Counted from the first letter of the stretch, positions 52,828 through 64,000 are shown. The stretch is 64,000 nt of DNA from Phragmites australis (GCF_958298935.1 NC_084940.1:17417146-17481145); one strand, 5' to 3'. Notes: a model not told the origin generated them from the letters alone. Made by a program: numbers and translations.

Positions 52828-53922
52828 AAGTTAGTTTGTGGGATAGCTATTAAGGATTGCGTGCCCATCAGCTACAGATTGTGGACTGGCGAACAAGGTG
52901 ATCCGCACGTGGTTCCTGATTCAATCAAGAATGACATCTTGTGGCCCATCATATAAGGAAAGTTCAAGTTCCCTGAAGAGAAAGATATGGAAGTAGTTAA
53001 GCGTAAAGTGCTAATGATTATGGGCCTTTCATTTAAGAATTGGAAGGGCACACTGAATAGAACCTATGTGTCTAATATCTAACTATAACGTATATGTGCA
53101 GAAGAAGTACAATATACACAGATAGGGTACACCGCACACCTGATGGACAATTATGGATATTGCGGATCCGAATATGCGAGACCCGGTATACTCAGAGATC
53201 ACAAAAGTCTATACTAGGAAGGTCTCAATCGGGTTAACCAACTCGAGAACGACTAGTATCCAAGCTGGATTTGACTGGCTTGCCTTGACCAACAAGATGA
53301 AGGACTCCCTATCGACTACGGTTGGGACCAAGGTGGCCCCACCATGACTACTTTATAAGGCAGGGGACTCTGAATCCTAGGGAGGACAACTGACGACAAA
53401 TCAACACATACGCAACTCGACGCAAGCACCCAGACCCTAGCTTTGGAGATACTTGGTGACTACAATCCTATATTAGATTAGATCCGATATACTCCATTGT
53501 AATATGTTTAGCCACCTTGCTTGTACTTGAAATAATCCATATACAACATCATCCACACAGGACGTAGGGTATTACTTCACATCAGGGGCCCAAAACTGTA
53601 TACATCATGTGTCTTGTTTCCTGCTCGATCCCTGATCTTGAATGTACCCCAGTTCAATTATGAATATATTGTCCGGAACTAATCTCCGATAGTTGGCATG
53701 CCACGCAGGGGCCGTCATCTATTTTTCAGGAACGATCATGTCTCAAGTGTGCATTCGTGGTTGATTCTCCGACACCGGCTTCTATGACCACTTTGAGTTG
53801 GCGGTGGTCATCTTTGCCTTGCCTCCTGCTGGTTTGGAGGTCACCCTTGGAATAATGGTGTACTGCTAGGATGATCAAGGAGAACTGATCCACACCATAT
53901 CATCAAGTGCAGCCCATTGGAC
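52828..53922 (+). repeat. 1.1-kb duplicated block, copy 2
   Basis: Match to 38787-39880. Includes CACTA gene fragment 52828-53140 (encoding VCGIAIKDCVPISYRLWTG), LTR 53141-53691 and leader/gag to 53922. After 53922 the gypsy gag continues here, whereas copy 1 switches to CACTA sequence. Confidence 0.93.
53141..53691 (+). mobile_element. 551-bp Ty3/gypsy LTR, copy 2 (5' LTR of the following gag-pol)
   Basis: Same ends as copy 1: tgatggacaattatgg at 53141 and aactaatctccgata at 53691. It is followed by gttggcatgccacgcagggg (leader/primer-binding position). Being directly upstream of gag-pol in the same orientation, it is the 5' LTR. The 3' LTR is not in the window because pol is cut at 61178. 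Confidence 0.8.
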
Positions 53923-56900
53923 GCATACCACAAGGGGGACACCACGAGTGGGATCCGAAGGAGCCTAACATTTTTTAGTTCAGGGACACCGATAGTGAAG
54001 GTGGGAGTCAGGACAGTGGCGATGATGGCTCCATCAACAACCAGAGCAACCAAATAGATTGATCATGTTTATAGACAAAGCCAATGGTATACCCATCAAG
54101 AAAAAAGTGGAGGATCTGGACACCATGATTAATGATGGTAAAAGAATCCCCGAGGATCCAGCAGTAGCAGCTAGGGCTATGTAGGCCCTCGATATCGCCC
54201 AGCATAGATGGGTGGAAGAAAATTAGAGGAGCCCAGATATTAGACATCGACTTGGCTTGGGAACACTTGCGGTTCAGGTAATGCCTCCACACGCAATGGT
54301 TCCAAGATCGATGGACGAACTCCCTCAACATAGCGATCGCGGAGCAACATCGGATTGACCATAGCCAAGTACTTTGGAAGCTAATGTCTCGGGTGCTCAT
54401 ATGTTTCTGTGGTCCTTCCTCGAGTTGGATCCGATGGATCCTCTAATCCCGATGGTCAATTAGCTCAAGATCCTGCTCAATGTGGCTCAAATCTAAGCAG
54501 CTCAAGTAAATAACCCAAGTGGCTCTAGGCACCCTAGCTAGCAAGGTGCTAGTTCGAGGAGTTACGGATGCGGGCATCCTCGAGTCGAGGATCCCAAATG
54601 GGAAGCTCGGATGATTGAGCTCGAGGGCAGTCCTGTGCGCCAAACTATAACTGCCCCATCCAGAGGCGCATTGTCACACCCGGTTTTAACGGCCAAAACC
54701 AGATGCGGCTTATGTGTGCCCAGGATGTTCAACACACATAAGGACGTCACAGATGAAGTAACAAAAGTAATACTTTTATTAAATAACGTTAAACTCTTAC
54801 AGCAATTGACATAAATTGTCGTCTATGAAGATATCTACAGCGGAACAGAAGCCCTGATGCCCAACAACACCGCAGGCAACTGACCGGGAGACACGCGCCT
54901 ATAACGTCACAACCTCGTCTTGATAGTCTTCAGCATCTTCACTCACTGAGCAGCAGCATACATGTCGTATGGTATAGGAAAAATAGCAAGTGTGAGCACA
55001 TAGAGTACTCAGCAAGTGGGGGAAAGTAATGATATGCAGGCTTATATCAAGAATAGGCTAACAAATGGTATTTTTGCGTAAATGTGAGTAATGAAAAGAT
55101 ATTTGGACTCAAAAGCATTAAGCAATTATTAAGTGAATGTAACCCATACAGTCCAACACCCAGCATACAAGACTCCCCACCATACACACCATAACCGTCT
55201 AGTACTCCCTATACTATAACCAAAACCACAACCATCTAGTACTCCCTTTACCAGAACCATTACCACAACCAACTAGTACTCCCTGTATCAGAACCATAAC
55301 ACAACCAAACCCATAATCACAACCCACTAATCATGTGAGGATCCAAGTCTCTCATATCCGTGAGCATGGCTGTTATAACAGTTTTACACTCTGCAGAGGT
55401 TGTCCAGCTTTCCCCACGAGTCAGTGAATTCCATGTTTTCGTGTTCGCGAAACACTTAACACACGCTAGTGGTGTGCCGCCAAGAATCACCGTATGACAC
55501 TTGCCACTAACCAGAGACTAATCCAGTATGTGTCTGCACACTAGGTTTCACCGCCAGGCTTTACGCAAGCTAAGCTCCTACCCAGAAGCCCCCTTTTGTG
55601 CTCACCCAACACACACTGGATAGACTCTAATCAGTATGTCACGTCTTACCCATATCAGCCTCGTGGTTGGTACGTTACTTCTTGGGTTGTCGCTCCACGA
55701 ACCGGTCCTTACTTAGGTTACTTGAGCAAATACTAAACCAACATCATAACCATGACAACCATCAAAACTACTTTGCTCAAGGCCTAAGGTTCCATGTTGC
55801 TAGACCATTAACACATTAATCATCAATGTTGTATATGTTCATTAGTCAAGATCATGACACTTCTTAACATCCCAAAAGCATGGCTAAGCAATCTACCCAT
55901 AAAGACACCTAACCATAAACCATCTAGGTTCCAAGGGATGATAAGGGAAAATCTAGGAAAAACCCTAACATAGGTGACTACCCATCATATTGACTCTGCA
56001 TGCAATTTTGTAAAATAAAACATTTAAAAACATAGGTTCAATATGATCAAGGACACTTGCCTTTTTCCTAATGCTGCTCAGTGTTGTCGAAATCTTGGTC
56101 TTGAAGTCCCTCGACGGGTGATGGCTGCGATGTGCTGTGGTTGGCAATGGCGTCCTGGTCGTGTCGCTGCACAAACGGGGATGGGCTCCTAGGGTAACGT
56201 AGAAGACTCTATGGGACACGCCGTGACGCAATTGGTGCATCCATACGGCTTTTGGATTGACGGGGAACGCGAATGCAAAATCTGGTGCGCGCGCAGAACC
56301 CATCTAGAAACCGGACAGCGGGTATGTCGACCTTGATTGCGGTGGCTTGGCTGCTCTACTGGCCGAACCTGTTGGTGAGGGTGTGGGGAACATCATGGGA
56401 CATGCACTGGTGAAAGGGCTTGGTGATTTGACCTCTGGTCGGTCGGAAACATCGATGCCAATCGGCTACAACGCGGCTGTCTCGCGGCTGTCCGCGGCGG
56501 CGACGACTGTGGCGGCATAGATCGGGCTTTAATCGGGGCTAGAGCTTAGCTAGGGACTTAGTATGATGCTAAAATAGTAGTAATGGAGGAGAAGAAGGGG
56601 TCCTCACATTGCTTTGATGGTCGAGGAAGGAGGATTTGCGGAGAAGACGACGTAGCGCATCACGGGCGGCGGCGGCGGCGGCCCCGGCGAACGGCAGCGC
56701 TCCGGCGACACACGGACAGGGTAGCAGCGACTTCTAGGGTTTGAGGACGTGGAATAGGGGTAGGAGAGGGTGTGAAACTCATATATATAGGGCTAGGGGC
56801 GGCTGGTTCAGGTGGAGTGCAAACCGGAGACGAATCGGATTCGAGTTCGAGTCAGTTACGATTTCCTTTTTCGCAGCTCTCTATTCCGAGGATGATATCT

Positions 56901-59002
56901 CCATCGTCCGGACTCCAAATTGGACGTTCTTGATTCTAAATTGTAGTACTCGAAAAGATCTACAACTTTAGTCATTCGAACTTCTTAAAATGCCATCTTG
57001 ATTTCCAAAAATACGCCACAAGATAAGCTGTTTGAACTCAGACTTCTCTGTGCAGTACTGATTTCGGGGGCCATAAATCCTAGCTCCATTATCCAAAAGA
57101 GGACTTCCATAGATTCAAATCGAAGCTCTTGACGAGACCTACAACTTTGGTATTATCAAGATTTGCATTTGAGGCCGTTTTCAACTCCAAAACGTCATGC
57201 AAAGATGAGGCTGTCCAGGACTCCATAAAAATTTGCAGATTTCGTGGATCCTTTGTTGGGCCATCTAGAAGACTTGGCTAAGGATTTGGACTTGAGCAAG
57301 ATTGAGCCCAAAGACACTTTAGGTATATTTAGGGTTTAGAAAAGAAACTTTTGCAGAGAAATTTGAATAGGATTTGAATTTGAATTGAGTTTGGAGTGAA
57401 TTTGACATAAACGAAAAAGATGAGGTTGAACAAGAATAGGACTAGATAAGGAATTTGAATTTGGATTTAGGTAGAATTTGAGAAAGAGAAGATGTTGACT
57501 TTAAACAAGAATTTGGATAAGATTTGAATTGAACTAGAGAAGGATCAGGTATAATCAAGGATTGAATAGATGATGAATTCAAAGACTTTGAATTCCAACC
57601 ATTAAGATCCTTAACTTATTCACTACTGAGTTTTGTAAAAACCTTTTCAAAATCTTTTTGACTCAAAACACCAAAGAGAAAGAAAAGAAAAGGAACTCTA
57701 ATGCATTTACCTAGCTCCTAACAAAACTCAGCATGCAATGCACAGAAAATAATAACCTATATTGATTGATTGATTAAGAAAATAGGTTTTAAACCTATAC
57801 TACTAGTGAAGATATTTAATACTCTTGGAAAATTTTAGAAATTTGAGAAATCTGAAAATCAGGGTGTTACAAGCATGAACCAGGAAGACCTAAGGAACCA
57901 CATCCCTCATGATAGGCATGATCTACGGAGAGTGATAGACAACCATCGTGAGGAACGTCAGGATGACGATCATCATTATAACAACCGTAGATCTCCGGGA
58001 GAGATGGCCGACGTGACTCTACGGTTCGAAGGAACAGGTGTGATAGTCCTCCCTCATATCCTCCTGAGGAATTTGACAGAGGCTATGAAGCCTTCGCACC
58101 CAAACTCCTATTGATACGATGGCCTCAGAAGTTCAAAGCAGGTCCAATCCAAAAGTACGATAGGAACCTCAACCCCAATGAGTGGTTGCAGACCTACACC
58201 ACTATGATTCGAGTGGCTGGTGGTGGCAACAAGGTAATAGCCAATTACCTATTGATAGCCCTAGACGGACTTGCAAGGCCCTGTTGTTGAACCTGCCGCC
58301 CAAATCAATCTAATCATGGGCCGAGTTGAAGGCCCAATTCATTGCCAATTTCCAGGGAACATTCGAGTGCCCAAGATGAAAGATGATCTTCATCAGCTGA
58401 ACCAAGATAAGGATGAATCTTTTTAAGACTTCATTCATAGGTTCAATGATAGGCATGATATGATCCCAGACATCTCTGACAGCTCAGTCATCATCACCTT
58501 CAAATGAGGCATCAAGGACAAAGGTCTGGTCGAGAAGCTAGCTACCCAGAAGATCAATATGGTAAAAGAACTCTTTGAGCTACCTAACAAGTGTGCAAAG
58601 CATGCTAAAGCCCAGGCACATGCCAAAAACTCTTATTCTAGCAAGGACAAGCCTGAGTCCTCAAAGAATGAAGGGAAGAAGAGACCCAGTGATAAGCGTA
58701 AGGGTCTAGACATGACCGTGGCTGCGATTGATAGGATCAAGTCATGCAACACTGGAGATAATAAGGGCCTAAGCTGTGGTGGCAGAAAGTGGTGTTCTGT
58801 CCGTTGGACCAACCAGCATGACTTTGACGAATGTGACGTTATCAAAAAGGAGCTCGACTATAAGCTTAAGGCTGCCATTGTTGATTACCATAGCAAGCAA
58901 GTCAAGCCAAATTCCAAGGATGATGAACTTGAATTCCACAGGGCCAACCAGATCTTGACACACATCTTCGGAGCACCCGCCTCATATGAGTCCAAGAGGT
59001 AG
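53738..59002 (+). pseudogene. gypsy gag, interrupted
   Basis: The start ATG at 53738 (MSQVCIRG, then a stop) opens the frame. Gag sequence is broken by stops and by the solo LTR at 54672-57871. After the solo LTR a frame gives MNQEDLRNHIPHDRHDLRRV; a change of frame gives the gag core WPQKFKAGPIQKYDRNLNPN followed by EWLQTYTTMI (58120-58212). The last open piece (58559-59002) has a Lys-rich segment and WCSVRWTNQHDFDECDVIKK, a decayed zinc-knuckle-like stretch. Not functional. Confidence 0.8.
54672..57871 (-). mobile_element. long solo LTR, 3200 bp, inside the gypsy gag
   Basis: Begins TGTCACACCCGGTTTTAACG (54672) and ends AATCAGGGTGTTACA (57871). Flanking 5-mers CGCAT (54667-54671) and AGCAT (57872-57876) match in four of five positions. 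Same family as 32649-36742. The middle portion present there is absent here (junction near 56113, aagtccctcgacgggtgatgg). Gag sequence flanks both sides. Confidence 0.88.
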
Positions 59003-59137
59003 TACAAGGTGGTTGAAAGGGAGGTCAACCTAGCTCTGGCCAGGCCTCCCCGATACCTCAAGTGGTCGAAAGTCCCAATCACCTTCTATCAAGTTGACCA
59101 CCCAGTCATGGTTCCACACCTGGGTTAGTATCTGGTT

Positions 59138-59515
59138 GTGGTCCAACCAATTATCCTCAACATCAAAGTCTTTAGGACCTTACTCAATGGGGGTAGCTCG
59201 CTCAACCTCATCTTCACCAAGATGTTAGACAAGATGGGGATCCAAAGGTCAGACCTCAAGATAGGAGCTGAGCCTTTCTATGATATAACTCCAAACTCAT
59301 TGACCATGCCCCTTGGCCAGATCGAGTTGCTAGTCACGTTCGATGAGCCTGACAACTGTCGAATAGGGAAACTAACCTTCATTGTTGTGGATTTTGAGAT
59401 GGCCTACAACGTGATCCTAGGTCACCCCATGCTAGGCAGATTCATGGCCGTAGTGCACTACACATACCATTTGCTCAAGATCCTAGGTCCTAATGGGGTC
59501 AGAACCATCAAGTGA
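59138..59515 (+). pseudogene. gypsy aspartic protease domain, active-site Asp lost
   Basis: A 125-codon open piece aligns by eye with the retropepsin-like domain of grass gypsy elements: FRTLLNGGSSLNLIF, PLGQIELLVTF, FEMAYNVILGHPML. The usual catalytic triplet position (D-G-G/S) reads N-G-G here (codon aat at about 59187), so the active-site aspartate appears replaced by asparagine. It ends at a stop (59513-59515) before the reverse transcriptase part. Confidence 0.8.
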
Positions 59516-59689
59516 GATCAACGTGCAGCGGTCAAGTGCAACAAGCAGAGCCTGGATATGGTAAAACACTTATGTCGAATGACAACTACCTCAAGAGGCG
59601 TGGAGTCTAAGCGCCAGAAGCACCAAGTCACCCCCAAAGTCAAGGTCAGAACAATGACGGTGTGAAGGAAAAGAAGGCTTGTGGTGGCT

Positions 59690-61178
59690 TCAAGGTAGTG
59701 CCCCTCGACCTGTCTAAACCAGCCAAGATGGTCAAGATAGGGGTCGACCTTGATCCTAAATAAGAACTCGAGCTCATCACTTTCCTCGGGGCAATCCAAG
59801 ATGTGTTTGCATAGAAACCATCCGATATACCCGGAGTCTCTAGGGAGGTGATTGAGCATCGACTAGATGTTGAACTCGACACCAAACATGTGGTGCAAAG
59901 ATAGCGAAGATTCATGGAGGACAAGAAGCAAGCTGCCTAGGAGGAGGTCATCAAACTCCTAAAGATGGGCTTCATCCGAGAGGTCCGTCATCCCACATGG
60001 CTCGCGAATCCAGTCCTCTTGAAGAAAGTCAACAACAAGTGGAGAATGTGTGTCGACTTCACCGACCTCAAGAAGATTTTTCCCAAAGATCATTTTCCTC
60101 TTCCTTGCATCGACTATATATTCGACTCTATGATAGGTTGTGAATTGTTGTGTTTTTTAAATGCCTGTTTGGGGTATCACCAAACTAGCATGGGTATAGA
60201 AGATGAAGAAATATTGCTTTTATTACTCCCTTTTATGTACTTTGCTATGTAAAGATACCTTTTAGTTTGGAGAGTGATGGTGTTACGTATCAATGGTTTA
60301 TTCAAAATTGTTTACATCCCCAGATTGGGTGCAACGTTGAAGCTTATGTCGACAATATTGTAGTCAAATCTAGAACTGAAGATGCTTTGATTGATGACCT
60401 GAAAGAAAAATTCGACAACCTTAGGAAGTATTGTATGATGCTTAACCTCGAGAAGTGCATGTTTGGCATCCTCTCCGACAAGCTTCTTGGTTTCTTAGTG
60501 TCAAGTCGAGTCATTGAGGCCAATCCAAGCAAAATTGAGGCTTTCGAATAGATTCTATCACCTCGAACACTAAAGGAAGTTCAAACACTGATAAAATACA
60601 TATCAGCCCTTAGTTGATTCATCTCCAAGATGGACAAATGAGGGATGCCTTTCTTCAAGCTGCTGAAGAAACATGACCAGTTCGAGTGGACAAAAGAAGC
60701 AAAGAAGGCTTTTCAAGACTTCAAAAGGTATTTATTGTCTTTGTTAATTCTTACCTCATCTAATAAAAAAGTGGAGCTCTTTTTGTACATTGTAACCACC
60801 CCACAAGTTATGAGCACGGTCCTGGTGGTCAGGCAGGAATGCCCCATGAAGAAGGCCAAGATCCAGAAGCCAGTTTACTACTTCAGATGACTTCTCAGAA
60901 GCTACGATATTATTTTCAAGTGCACAAGATTATAGTCATAACGACGTATCTGCTGAAGGATGTTAGATACAATAGGGAGGCTACTGGATGAATCACATAA
61001 TGGGTGGTTGAGCTCAACGAGTTTGACGTAGATTATGCCCCACGCACAAGCGTTAAGTTGAGAATAATAGTAGAATTCATCGTCGAGTGGAGAAATGTTG
61101 AGGAAACAAAGCCAAACTTGGTCGAGGATCACTGTACCCTTTCTTTGATGGATCCCTCATGCTTCAAGGCTTGGGGGC
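59690..61178 (+). pseudogene. gypsy reverse transcriptase and partial RNase H, broken
   Basis: Pieces in order: SDIPGVSREVIEHRLDVELD (about 59820-59880), FIREVRHPTWLANPVLLKKV and NKWRMCVDFTDLKKIFPKDH (59971-60092), GCELLCFLNACLGYHQ (60139-60186), VEAYVDNIVVKSR (about 60338-60377), LLGFLVSSRVIEANPSKIEA, then FEWTKEAKKAFQDFKRYL (RNase H side). The catalytic YVDD motif reads YVDN, and the FLDA-type Asp reads Asn. Stops and frameshifts occur at about 59761, 59813, 60250 and 60549. The last readable residues (FFDGSLMLQGLGAVG, 61143-61187) belong to an RNase H segment cut by the next LTR. Confidence 0.85.
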
Positions 61179-62105
61179 TGTTGGGGGGAAAATAAACCAA
61201 CCTGAGGATAATGGTTGAAGATTACTATCCAGGTCCCTCCGGACCCTTGATCTCCGTACCCTCAGCTAAAGGCTCCACCTTTGAAGCCATAAGGTCCCTT
61301 CACAGTACCTCTTCGTACCTGCGAAGCCTTCCCTTGGCTTAACTGGCTCAGCCTCCTGAAGGCTCAGCCTCCCAAAACCCAGCCTCCCGAAGACCTCGGT
61401 CTCACGAAGCCTCGGTCCCCCGAAGCCTCGGCTTCCTGAAGCCCCAGCTTTCTGGAGTCCGGCCTCCTGAAGCCTTCAGCTCCCGAGGCCATGCCTCCCG
61501 AGGTCCCCATCTCCAGCTACTCGGACTGACTTCTCGAAGGTTACATAGAGAAGATCTGCCGGAAGGGGAGCACCGGTCGTACTTTTCCTGCAAGGAAGCG
61601 ACCGGCATTAAACGCCTAGGATGATAGACACCACTCTGACACTCCAGTGTAATGGAGGCTATCCTGACACCCCTGATAGTGCGGCACTGGGCCGCAATTG
61701 GCGACCAGCTCGCCGTCTTTAGGGGGCAGGCACCACGATAGTTACTATGATAGATATTTGTCTCCTAGATAGGGTAGAAAGTAGTTATCCGGGATAAGGC
61801 CCAGTAATTCGGTCAGGTCCCAGATATTTGTACATTATGATAACTTGTATGCCAAGCTACGCATGACCCTATAAATAGGGGGCCATGGTCGTTTGGGAGA
61901 GGGGACGGGAAGATAGTGAAAAAGACACAAAGGTGAGAATACACCAAGTCACGCTGTGATACTCCTCCCAGAGCGATCTATTTTTTCTACCATCAATACA
62001 TTCGTGGTATTTGTTGCTCTTAAACTTCGTCTCCAAGCTTGAGTTTCCTCCTTAGAAGAAACTCTCACCGTACTTGCTGGGGCAAGATGAACTCTTGCTC
62101 CAACA
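61179..62105 (+). mobile_element. 5' LTR of another retrotransposon (TGTTGG...CCAACA)
   Basis: Ends TGTTGGGGGGAAAATAAACC (61179) and CTTGCTCCAACA (62105) form a perfect 6-bp inversion. A TATA-like ccctataaataggggg lies at about 61868-61883. After 62105 comes gcacgtcgtccgtggggact, resembling leader/primer-binding sequence (..gtctgtggggaact..) of grass gypsy elements, so this is a 5' LTR with its interior to the right. The left neighbour is RNase H coding sequence, so the insertion cut the older gypsy pol. No target duplication can be checked because the right end is outside. Confidence 0.82.
61320..61520. repeat. degenerate ~14-18 bp repeats (cctcccgaagcctcggt)
   Basis: About a dozen variants of gcctcccgaag/cctcggtcccccgaag in tandem within the LTR. 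Open frames here come from the repeat. Confidence 0.8.
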
Positions 62106-63125
62106 GCACGTCGTCCGTGGGGACTCGAACACAGAAGTGCTAAGAGAGGTAGGAATCCACCAGGAAAACCACCAAGGTTCTAGCCAAAACTGCCATACCC
62201 ACCGTAGCAAGCATGCAACTATATGCATGGCTGTCTTGGCCATACGCACAGTATGCATTCTCCAACCTCGCTACCGTGTGGGACGGTGTTCCTCTGACCT
62301 TGGCCACCCCAGAACCCTGGGTTGGTACAGGAACTCCAGACGACACGGAGGCCTTCCAGCCTCTGCACGATAAAGACCTCACTACCTCAGGAGAGGACGC
62401 AGCTGAAGCCACAGCCAAGCAGGCTGCCTTCCAATGGTTCTAGGCGATCCAACCCAGGAGTGTTCCCACCTGGACTTGGTCTCCAGGTATCCCCTTCGAC
62501 CACACCTAGGATACCCCGAGCGAGCCAACATCTTTGAAAGTCTGTCCACCCAGTGCCCTCCTTGGGCTCCTCAGACGAAAGAGGGTTCCAACGAGATGGA
62601 GGGCTCTGGGGTGCGCGGACCCTGCTAGCGCCTCCGATGCTGCCCTCGCAATGCCAACCACGCGTAGGGAACCACTTCGGCTCCAAAAGCCGGTTCACCG
62701 GGTAGCCTTGATGGTCTCCCAAAGGGGAACGAGACCCTATGGAAACCATAGGCTCTGGGACACACCGCCTTCAGTAGCGACCCGAATGACAACTCCAAGC
62801 TCCGGTGGCCCCGGAGGCACACAGGTGCATCCTGCATGGACCAGGGCGTGGCCATAACACCAACAACTACCGCACCCTCATGACCTTTTGGGACGAATAC
62901 CTCAGAAGGCCAGCAGAATACCTAGCCATGGAAGGAGCTGGCGAAGGACGACTCAGGGTTCGGAGGCCTGGGGCAAACCTCTGGGCAAATCCCCAGCCCC
63001 TCAACCGTGCACCGTCACTACCAACCCAACTACCAATGATACCATATCAAGCGACAAGAATTGAGTCGGGAACACACAGTCGCCAGGCTTCGGACGGAGT
63101 ACCTTCGGAGCCGGGCGGTGGCTAA
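62106..63125 (+). pseudogene. gag-like leader region of the terminal retrotransposon
   Basis: Overlapping open pieces in different frames. The best is 62805-63125, with RCILHGPGRGHNTNNYRTLM at its start, resembling a gag zinc-knuckle-type C..H...H..(C) segment of grass gypsy elements with the last cysteine replaced by tyrosine. It is Pro- and Arg-rich after that. Frames upstream (62213-62443) contain LATPEPWVGTGTPDDTEAFQ but no domain I recognise. No protease, RT or integrase is seen up to 64000, so the element may be non-autonomous or the coding part lies outside. Confidence 0.45.
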
Positions 63126-64000
63126 GGGCTGAGGCGGTCGAGGACCGCCTCTCCCAACTAGGTTTCGACTACGCCTCCAACATGCCATCGCTAGGTTCCG
63201 GACGGACTACCTCCGGGGCTAGGCAACGGCTAAAGGGTTGAAGGGGTCAAGCACCGCCTCTCCCGGCCTAGCCATAGGCTTCGAGGCCACCAAGCCTCAC
63301 AATAAATGCTTTATTCCTACAAAGGTACGTCCACTGTTAACTATTAGTAGTTTACAATAATCCATCTTTCATATGGCAAGGTTAGAGTATGTTAGAGGCC
63401 TCCAACCTTATTGTTAGAAGTCTTTTGCAATAGATAGCCACTAGGTAGAAACAGTAGAACTTAAGTTACATCCTCATTTAGCATGAATAGTTATATAACC
63501 TAGCTATGTTTTATACTACAACAGTAGATTGCAAAACTTAGCTAGTATAACCATGCAAAATCCCTACACTCCCGCAGACGCATCGTGCCTAGGTCGCCTG
63601 GGGGTGGGTCTACTCAGGTTTCTTGAAGGCATTGTGCGGCCTCGGAAGTGTAGTTGCCACGTATCAAGGGATTTGCTTGATAGACTGTGTTGCGGTGCCA
63701 CCCGTAGGACATCTTTGGGTGGTGTGACAAGCCCATGTTCCGCGGACGTAGCATGCCTAGGTCACCTTGAAGGCAAGACTGCCTAGATTTCTTGGAAGGC
63801 ATTGCGTAGTCTCGGTGAAAGTGAGGCCCACACACCACGGGCGCCGCTTATGCCTAGGTCACCGGGAAGGCAGATTATGCCCAGGGTGCCCTGGAAGGCA
63901 TTTTCATAGCCTCAGGTGTTAAAGCCACGCCCCGAGGGATGTCCTCGGTGGCGGAGTTGCGGTGCTCCGAGGAATGCTGTCGCAAGGAATTCTCGTTGCA
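63126..64000. repeat. non-coding interior with ~100-150 bp degenerate repeats
   Basis: Variants of atgcctaggtcacc(t/g)..gaaggca and tttcttg.aaggcatt(g)..g.cctcgg recur at about 63588-63644, 63750-63815 and 63850-63915. No gene seen; continues past the window end. Confidence 0.6.

Larger units (their letters stand above)
53692..61178 (+). mobile_element. Ty3/gypsy internal region, split by a solo LTR and truncated
   Basis: Leader and gag 53692-54671, then a solo LTR insertion 54672-57871, then gag, protease, reverse transcriptase and part of RNase H 57872-61178. The order gag-PR-RT-RNaseH is the Ty3/gypsy order; integrase would follow but is lost beyond the LTR that begins at 61179. Confidence 0.85.

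Noticed and set aside
61171..61190. Purine run ttgggggctgttgggg as polypurine tract of the gypsy element
   Set aside because: It reads through as RNase H codons, and no matching 5' LTR exists to the left; the LTR there (53141-53691) is a different sequence.

Overview
The window is nuclear DNA from a grass (Poaceae, probably panicoid). The evidence is an intron-rich plant gene set among nested LTR retrotransposons, CACTA (En/Spm) elements, an Ac-type hAT element and MITEs of types known from grass genomes. Species cannot be named from sequence reading alone. I found no bacterial operon, CRISPR array, or intact rRNA or tRNA gene.

The only gene that reads as intact and functional is a long-chain acyl-CoA synthetase of the LACS8/LACS9 type on the + strand: a probable non-coding exon 1 near 18735-18968, then eleven coding exons from 21201 to 27279. 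Their joined length is 2181 nt, 726 codons plus stop, with no frame break. Its 5'UTR intron carries a compound MITE/MULE-like insertion (19763-20794, exact 9-bp target duplication), intron 4 a Stowaway-like MITE, and the last intron a 3x tandem repeat. A decayed Ac-like hAT element (27718-32468) starts 438 bp after the stop codon.

Left flank (1-16925): the 3' part of a long LTR (1-1974), then a CACTA element (about 1975-8652) with a decayed minus-strand TNPD transposase. That CACTA sits in the gag start of a minus-strand Ty3/gypsy element, whose leader ORF (9236-9748) and LTR (about 9904-16925) follow. This LTR holds a solo LTR (10557-15405, TSD ACGGC), which itself holds another solo LTR (11205-14581, TSD CCTGT) containing a 132-bp-period repeat array. 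The order of insertion can be read directly.

Right flank (32469-64000): a 4.1-kb solo LTR (32649-36742), a repeat-rich spacer, a CACTA gene fragment with a 551-bp gypsy LTR (39099-39649), a partial Ulp1-type CACTA gene, and a larger CACTA element (about 41700-52827). The larger CACTA has a TNP1/Ulp1-like gene, a TNPD gene and a nested solo LTR (46395-47824, TSD GCATT). It is followed by a second copy of the 1.1-kb CACTA-fragment-plus-LTR block, then the matching gypsy gag-pol, split by a 3.2-kb solo LTR (54672-57871) and cut at RNase H by the 5' LTR of yet another retrotransposon (61179-62105) whose interior runs off the window.

Apart from the LACS gene, nearly all coding sequence is broken transposon sequence. 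The interest lies in the nesting history, repeat architecture, a long hairpin (3086-3372), a compound MITE insertion and a segmental duplication that preserves what looks like an empty site. I found no convincing new biological system.
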